IMG/VR virus record: IMGVR_UViG_3300025873_000032
Coordinates: 1 to 28,360 of that record
Direction: 5' to 3' (one strand)
Origin: a virus
DNA length: 28,360 bases
A model generated the notes under the pieces. It was not told the origin of the DNA. It saw nothing but the letters and a program-made list of their open reading frames with translations, and did no database searches. A program made the translations under genes and the position numbers. This document shows, piece by piece, positions 25,050-28,360 of this stretch (position 1 is the stretch's first letter; the number at the start of each line of letters is the position of its first letter).

Positions 25050-27117
25050 TTTTTAACTCCTTGCTTTTTGTAGCATATCCAGAAATAAATTCTCTATATG
25101 CAGTTGTTATTACTATTTTGTCCATTGTGTCTCTGAGCTCTTTTGCCTCTACAAGACTTTTGGGGAATTCTGGGAATAATACATCCCACAGTCTGTGACA
25201 GTTTTTTAACTGCCCTGCCCTCTCGTCTTTATCAAGGTCTCTAATGTCATATAAATAACCATTCATGTACTTACTCATTGCATCTTGGTCTTCTATATTA
25301 CATCTCACACTAATGGTCTCACTTAACCAGTTGCCCATATTCCCAAACTCTCCAATAACCCATTGTTGAAAGAATCTAGACATCATTTCAGTCCAAGCAT
25401 CATTAATACTTAATGATACACCTTTGTAGGTCTTACTAAAATCAACTTTTGCAATTTTAGATGAATTTCCAGTTAATAATAAATTAATAATATCACGCTG
25501 GTGTTCCATCTTGACATTTTGCGAACCTTTTCTCATACTTCTAAAGGTTGATGCTATTTTATCAAATAAAATAAACATAAAGTTGTATTCAGGAAGATTC
25601 TCCTTAATAGAGTATGACTGTTCTTTATAGACAAACAGATTACCATCGAATCTTGAGTCACTATCATTTTCACTTAGATAACCTTCTTCAGTTAACATCG
25701 CATAATCATGATTTCTTAACACTCTTGCTTCTTGGTAAGACTCTTCAAAGACAGCCGCTGGTTCTGAGTTTCTTACAGCCTGTTCCCAGCTTATCAGTTT
25801 ATCCATTATTTCATTAATATTATTGTTTTTACCTAATAATAATAACAAATTAGAACAACCATCGGTTCTTGGGCTATTACCTTCACTATCGGCTTGTCCA
25901 AACAATTGCATCAAACTGCCAAATCTGTAATCACTACCAGAATTAACCGTTCTGACCATCTCTAACTGACTTGCTTTGTCTTCAATGTTATGGTAATTAA
26001 CATGTGCCCAAGTATCCAGTCCAGCAAAGAATAGTGCTTTTAAATCACCATATGACCAAGTATACCCTGAGCGTTTATTAATCCATTGAGTAATTCTAAG
26101 ACTAAGTTCACAATCACTCCATTTAGCATTAAAGTTGTGCCAATCTGTGTATTCTTTCATCATTTCTTCATAATCATCTTCATACTCGTCTCTATCAGGA
26201 TAATTTAAACATACACGAGGTGATTCAACACCTACTATGTCATGGATTTTCTTGATATAATAAGAGTATTGACGATTGTTCATTTCTTCATTATCTTCAT
26301 AAAGAAAGAAATTGATGAGTTTACTCCAAATGTTCCAGTTCTCATTCTCTTCAGCACAAAAATCAATTAACCAATCTTCTCCAAGAACACTTACTAATAC
26401 ATTGTTGTATGTTCTTGCTAAATCTGGTCTTCCAAGGTTTAAATTACCACCCGTACACCAAGGAAAAGGTTGACGATGATGTGCTCTGTCAGTTGGTATC
26501 CTATCATGGTCATATACATTTACATTGAAAAATGTACTACGATAGTTATAATCACAAAGAAATCCCCTTAGTGTCTCTACTTGATGATAAGCAGTTTGTC
26601 TCTGTGAATCTTCAAGATTACCAGCCCAATATCCCCAACAAGCCTGTGCTTGTGCGTCAATATGAGGATGATAAAGTTTCTGAAAAGGAAAATCAGCTAA
26701 TTTATAAGCATCTTCAACTTTTTCTTCCATTAAATATCCTATAGGTTTACATTTCTGTAAGAATCTTACATGACAAGGTTCATAACCAGTCAGTCTAGCT
26801 CCTTTCTTCATGTCCCAAGCAACATATACTGGTGGAAGATAAAAGTATTTCTTTACCCGTATTCTACAATCTCTTAAAATTAGCATTAAATACTCTCTTT
26901 TTTCATCATATATAAATTCGTATTCTTTTAAAAATTTATAAACTTCTTCACCTACAAATTTTTCAGGAATACTTATTTTATTAGCAAAAAGATTATTTAT
27001 CATTTCTTCAGATTTTATTTCATATTTTACAGTTTCTCCAGTATTGGTGTATCCTGTATATTTTACTGTTTCTTTTCCAGTTAATCTCTTTAGTTTTCTT
27101 TCTTTTGATGCAAACAT
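24979..27117 (-). CDS. Large protein with an E2-like (UBC-fold) N-terminal region
   Basis: 712 residues from ATG 27117, which has GGGAGG 8 bases upstream. The frame is open to 27174, but that stretch is hairpin DNA. Residues about 88-165 show the pattern of prokaryotic E2-like (Prok-E2/PRTRC_B) proteins: YFYLPPVYVAW (91-101), a variable insert, then FPFQKLYHPHI and a Cys-Trp-Gly (C160-W161-G162), where the family has a Phe-Pro/His strand followed by the 'CxG' site. C160 is the candidate thioester cysteine. A PWCTGGNLNLG element follows at 219-229. The remaining 480 residues are helical, with an acidic patch (DRDEYEDDYEEMM), and match nothing I know. Position between Ubl and JAB supports an E2 or E2/E3-type role. 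Confidence 0.6.
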   Translation of the reverse strand: MFASKERKLKRLTGKETVKYTGYTNTGETVKYEIKSEEMINNLFANKISIPEKFVGEEVYKFLKEYEFIYDEKREYLMLILRDCRIRVKKYFYLPPVYVAWDMKKGARLTGYEPCHVRFLQKCKPIGYLMEEKVEDAYKLADFPFQKLYHPHIDAQAQACWGYWAGNLEDSQRQTAYHQVETLRGFLCDYNYRSTFFNVNVYDHDRIPTDRAHHRQPFPWCTGGNLNLGRPDLARTYNNVLVSVLGEDWLIDFCAEENENWNIWSKLINFFLYEDNEEMNNRQYSYYIKKIHDIVGVESPRVCLNYPDRDEYEDDYEEMMKEYTDWHNFNAKWSDCELSLRITQWINKRSGYTWSYGDLKALFFAGLDTWAHVNYHNIEDKASQLEMVRTVNSGSDYRFGSLMQLFGQADSEGNSPRTDGCSNLLLLLGKNNNINEIMDKLISWEQAVRNSEPAAVFEESYQEARVLRNHDYAMLTEEGYLSENDSDSRFDGNLFVYKEQSYSIKENLPEYNFMFILFDKIASTFRSMRKGSQNVKMEHQRDIINLLLTGNSSKIAKVDFSKTYKGVSLSINDAWTEMMSRFFQQWVIGEFGNMGNWLSETISVRCNIEDQDAMSKYMNGYLYDIRDLDKDERAGQLKNCHRLWDVLFPEFPKSLVEAKELRDTMDKIVITTAYREFISGYATKSKELKNVLKNTLPNMEQSELLFKEVPVN

Positions 27118-27147
27118 AAGGATTTCCTCCCTGTTAGTTATTAATTC

Positions 27148-27203
27148 GTTGCAAAGTGCAACATTATGCAACAAGGGTATAGGTTATTTGTTTCCCTATA
27201 CCC
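27148..27203 (-). other. Tandem hairpins between the Ubl and E2-like genes
   Basis: In the 114-base gap (27118-27231), GGGTATAGG / CCTATACCC form a perfect 9-bp stem (27175-27183 with 27195-27203). Just downstream in the leftward message, GTTGCA / TGCAAC form a 6-bp stem with a 3-base loop (27148-27162). The first stem is followed by TTGTTGC, only a weak T-tract. The pair could attenuate transcription or protect the upstream mRNA, so that the small Ubl is made in excess over the large E2-like protein. Confidence 0.6.
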
Positions 27204-27231
27204 CGTTACGGTATTCGAAAGCAGTGCTAAA

Positions 27232-27471
27232 CTACCGCACTTGAACTTTAAAAGTTCTGTGCCCAGACTCTTGGCGAGCTTTCTGGAAAGAGACTACTGC
27301 CCCGTCTTTAAGACGAGTATTTGCAGTAGCGGCTTTACCACCAACATAGATAGCCACTTGGTTATCCGTGATGCCAAAACCTTCTTTCTCAGCAATCTCC
27401 GCAGGAGTGGATGCTTCCACAGTCTTAGGCACGCCACCAGTGTGGTATGCCATATAGCGAACTTCAGCCAT
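27232..27471 (-). CDS. Ubiquitin-like beta-grasp protein (ThiS/MoaD-like Ubl)
   Basis: A 79-residue protein with the strand-helix-strand pattern of ThiS/MoaD/ubiquitin-like folds: KTVEASTPAEIAEKEGF (16-32; strand, turn, helix), QVAIYVGGKAATANTRLKDG (38-57; strand, Gly-Gly turn, then the LKDG turn typical of ThiS 'LkDGD'), and VVSFQKARQESG. The chain does not end in Gly-Gly. In alignment to ThiS/MoaD the tail position falls near S69-G70, with nine residues (HRTFKVQVR) beyond it. A JAMM enzyme could trim that extension, or the protein is a non-conjugated family member. The ATG overlaps the previous stop (TAATG) and has GGAGG at 7 bases. It heads the cassette that also encodes E2-like, JAB and E1-like proteins. 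Confidence 0.7.
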   Translation of the reverse strand: MAEVRYMAYHTGGVPKTVEASTPAEIAEKEGFGITDNQVAIYVGGKAATANTRLKDGAVVSFQKARQESGHRTFKVQVR

Positions 27472-27773
27472 TAATAGACCTCCGATATGCTTTGAAGGTA
27501 ATTACTTACGCTTCTGGTTGTCACTGCACTTGCAGTCTTCCTAATGAAAAATCGAGCAATAGGTTTCTTTCCATCCTTAATCATAGTCTTTCTGTAAATA
27601 CCTTGAGCCCTTCTCAAGATAAATACGCCTTCTTCATATGATGGATAGATACCTATTAACACTTTCTCCCATTCAGTGGGAACTTCTACTTTCTCACCCT
27701 TTATGGTGACTTTCTTTGTCTTGAACCACGATGTATAAGACACTTCAAAATTTACCTTCTGGTTCGTAGCCAT
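27471..27773 (-). CDS. Hypothetical basic protein coupled to the Ubl gene (100 aa)
   Basis: A 100-residue protein with no recognised family. The first half is beta-rich (KVNFEVSYTSWFKTKKVTIKG), followed by VPTEWEKVLIGIYPSYEEGVF, then a basic helical part (LRRAQGIYRKTMIKDGKKP, IARFFIRKTASAVTT). It begins inside the 3' end of the 69-residue membrane protein gene (GAGGG upstream) and ends on the Ubl start (TAATG). Because it is tightly coupled to the Ubl gene, it is a candidate substrate or accessory factor of the Ubl cassette, but this rests on position alone. Confidence 0.6.
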   Translation of the reverse strand: MATNQKVNFEVSYTSWFKTKKVTIKGEKVEVPTEWEKVLIGIYPSYEEGVFILRRAQGIYRKTMIKDGKKPIARFFIRKTASAVTTRSVSNYLQSISEVY

Positions 27774-27961
27774 GGTGCCCTCGTCTTATGTTGTTTCCAT
27801 AATTCTCTTAAACGGAGATTACCGTTGGCTTTCAATGCTTCGTTTCTCCACCAAATCATTTTCTTACTAACCTGATTTAATTTTACACCAAGCATAATAC
27901 ATATAAGGATAAGTCCAACCATTGTTAGACTTACCCCTAAAGGAATTAGTAATATTTCCAT
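27752..27961 (-). CDS. Small single-span membrane protein with basic tail (69 aa)
   Basis: The N-terminus is one long hydrophobic segment (MEILLIPLGVSLTMVGLILI and CIMLGVKL, residues about 3-27). The rest is strongly basic and probably cytoplasmic (NEALKANGNLRLRELWKQHK, RAPWLRTRR), which by the positive-inside rule places the N-terminus outside. GGAGAG precedes ATG 27961. It starts two bases after the stop of a 24-residue membrane peptide, so the two may act together. The role is unknown: membrane anchoring of DNA or replication proteins, or superinfection exclusion, would both fit. Confidence 0.6.
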   Translation of the reverse strand: MEILLIPLGVSLTMVGLILICIMLGVKLNQVSKKMIWWRNEALKANGNLRLRELWKQHKTRAPWLRTRR

Positions 27962-27962
27962 C

Positions 27963-28037
27963 TTATCTCTCCATAAAATAATTAAAGATAAAGAAGGAGA
28001 TTATACATAGTACGATTATTATTAATGCAGTATACAT
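27963..28037 (-). CDS. Tiny membrane peptide (24 aa)
   Basis: A 25-codon frame, ATG 28037 to TAA 27963, encodes one hydrophobic span (MYTALIIIVLCIISFFIFNY then FMER). AGAGAG lies about 8 bases upstream. Its stop is one base before the next ATG. The neatness of the fit and the pure membrane character support translation, but a frame this short could be chance. Confidence 0.4.
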   Translation of the reverse strand: MYTALIIIVLCIISFFIFNYFMER

Positions 28038-28051
28038 GTTACTATACTCTC

Positions 28052-28213
28052 TTATTTATGGCGACTATCAAAGATAATACGCCCGTTAGGAATTATAACT
28101 GCTACTTTTCCTTTGCCATGTGGCTGTACACCACAGACAATATCTGGATACTTCTCTTGAAGACCCTTCACAGTTAACTCGGTTGGTGTTCTCTTTGAGA
28201 ACTTGGGCTTCAT
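28052..28213 (-). CDS. Small basic protein, first gene of the leftward operon (53 aa)
   Basis: ATG 28213 has a strong AGGAGG at 6 bases, so this 53-residue frame is very likely real. The N-terminus is basic (MKPKFSKRTPTELTVKGLQE) with a possible short helix, then a beta-hairpin-like part (GKGKVAVIIPNGRIIFDSR) ending in RHK. No family is recognised. It is the first gene after the two candidate promoters at the right edge and would be among the earliest products of the operon. Confidence 0.65.
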   Translation of the reverse strand: MKPKFSKRTPTELTVKGLQEKYPDIVCGVQPHGKGKVAVIIPNGRIIFDSRHK

Positions 28214-28246
28214 ATAAGCCTCCTTTCTTTGTTATAAAAAATCTTT

Positions 28247-28276
28247 ATTATCACACCACTATCACAATTAAGACAA
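28247..28276 (-). promoter_or_regulatory. Candidate sigma70 promoter with extended -10
   Basis: On the minus strand, TTGTCT (28271-28276) and GATAAT (28247-28252) are 18 bases apart, and TGT precedes the -10 (extended -10). It points into the leftward operon, with the first ATG 34 bases downstream of the -10 box. Confidence 0.45.
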
Positions 28277-28352
28277 GACTTTCACTTGCCATCACTTTCG
28301 TGCATATATGGTTAATATATGTGCTTGTTTCTTGCATACTCAATTGTGACAG
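28259..28352. repeat. Inverted repeat around the right-edge promoters, possible operators
   Basis: CTATCACAATTAAG (28259-28272) and the reverse complement of CTCAATTGTGACAG (28339-28352) match at 12 of 14 bases. TATCACA is also repeated 11 bases apart (28249 and 28260), one helical turn. Between the arms, CATATAT / ATATATG form a smaller palindrome. The arms touch the -35 regions of both candidate promoters, as expected for operator half-sites. No other gene is visible at 28214-28360. Confidence 0.45.
28314..28343 (-). promoter_or_regulatory. Second candidate sigma70 promoter, further upstream
   Basis: On the minus strand, TTGAGT (28338-28343) and TATATT (28314-28319) are 18 bases apart. The -35 lies inside one arm of the inverted repeat 28259-28352, so a repressor bound there could block it. 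Confidence 0.4.
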
Positions 28353-28360
28353 CTCACCAG

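Noticed and set aside
23423-27471. ThiS/MoaD sulfur-carrier pathway (thiamine or molybdopterin synthesis) instead of conjugation
   Set aside because: No thiamine or molybdopterin biosynthesis partner is present, and the E2-like and JAMM genes point to conjugation. The 'molybdenum carrier' name of the SLOG-type domain in the giant protein is a family label and not evidence of a link.

Overview
The window is a block of a tailed bacteriophage (or prophage) genome. It is AT-rich and gene-dense, with many 1-8 base stop/start overlaps and good Shine-Dalgarno (SD) sequences on the minus strand, so the host is a bacterium using ordinary SD initiation. Several genes end in TAG, which argues for the standard bacterial code. 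The host cannot be named from the sequence. No terminase, capsid, portal or lysis gene is visible, so only part of the genome is here.

Layout. Positions 1-16446 carry one rightward late-type block: a beta-propeller-like tail protein whose start lies off the window, a small coiled-coil protein, a Gly/Gln/Met-rich internal-protein candidate, a 424-residue structural-type protein, a 3587-residue giant protein and a 700-residue protein, probably all virion or DNA-ejection components. The giant protein contains a DxDGD motif like the catalytic loop of double-psi beta-barrel RNA polymerases. It also has a SLOG/'molybdenum carrier'-like domain split in two by an inserted DUF4326-like domain. Positions 16447-16627 are a convergent junction with a short terminator and a G6/C6 hairpin.

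Positions 16628-28213 are a leftward early/replication block, read from right to left. It holds three small proteins (two of them membrane peptides), an unknown 100-residue protein, a ThiS/MoaD/ubiquitin-like beta-grasp protein, a 712-residue protein with an E2-like (UBC-fold) signature, a JAMM (JAB) metalloprotease and an E1/ThiF-like adenylating enzyme. These are followed by a RecA/Sak4-like ATPase, an SSB-like protein, an AEP primase-DnaB-type helicase, a Sipho_Gp157-like protein, small DNA-binding proteins (AT-hook, zinc ribbon), a PD-(D/E)XK nuclease, an HNH nuclease and small unknowns. Two candidate sigma70-type promoters and an inverted repeat lie at 28247-28352.

The main discovery candidate is the Ubl / E2-like / JAB / E1 set (23423-27471). 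It looks like a complete ubiquitin-type conjugation-deconjugation cassette, and it is joined by overlapping genes to the replication-recombination genes. The gene order (Ubl, E2-like, JAB, ThiF) resembles the plasmid PRTRC cassette. Working hypothesis: the phage tags a protein, either one of its own replisome or a host defence protein, with its own Ubl. Secondary candidates are the putative virion RNA polymerase/polyvalent giant protein, a family of G/C-run hairpins inside an otherwise AT-rich operon, and a coding-like stretch interrupted by an amber codon at 17143-17388.
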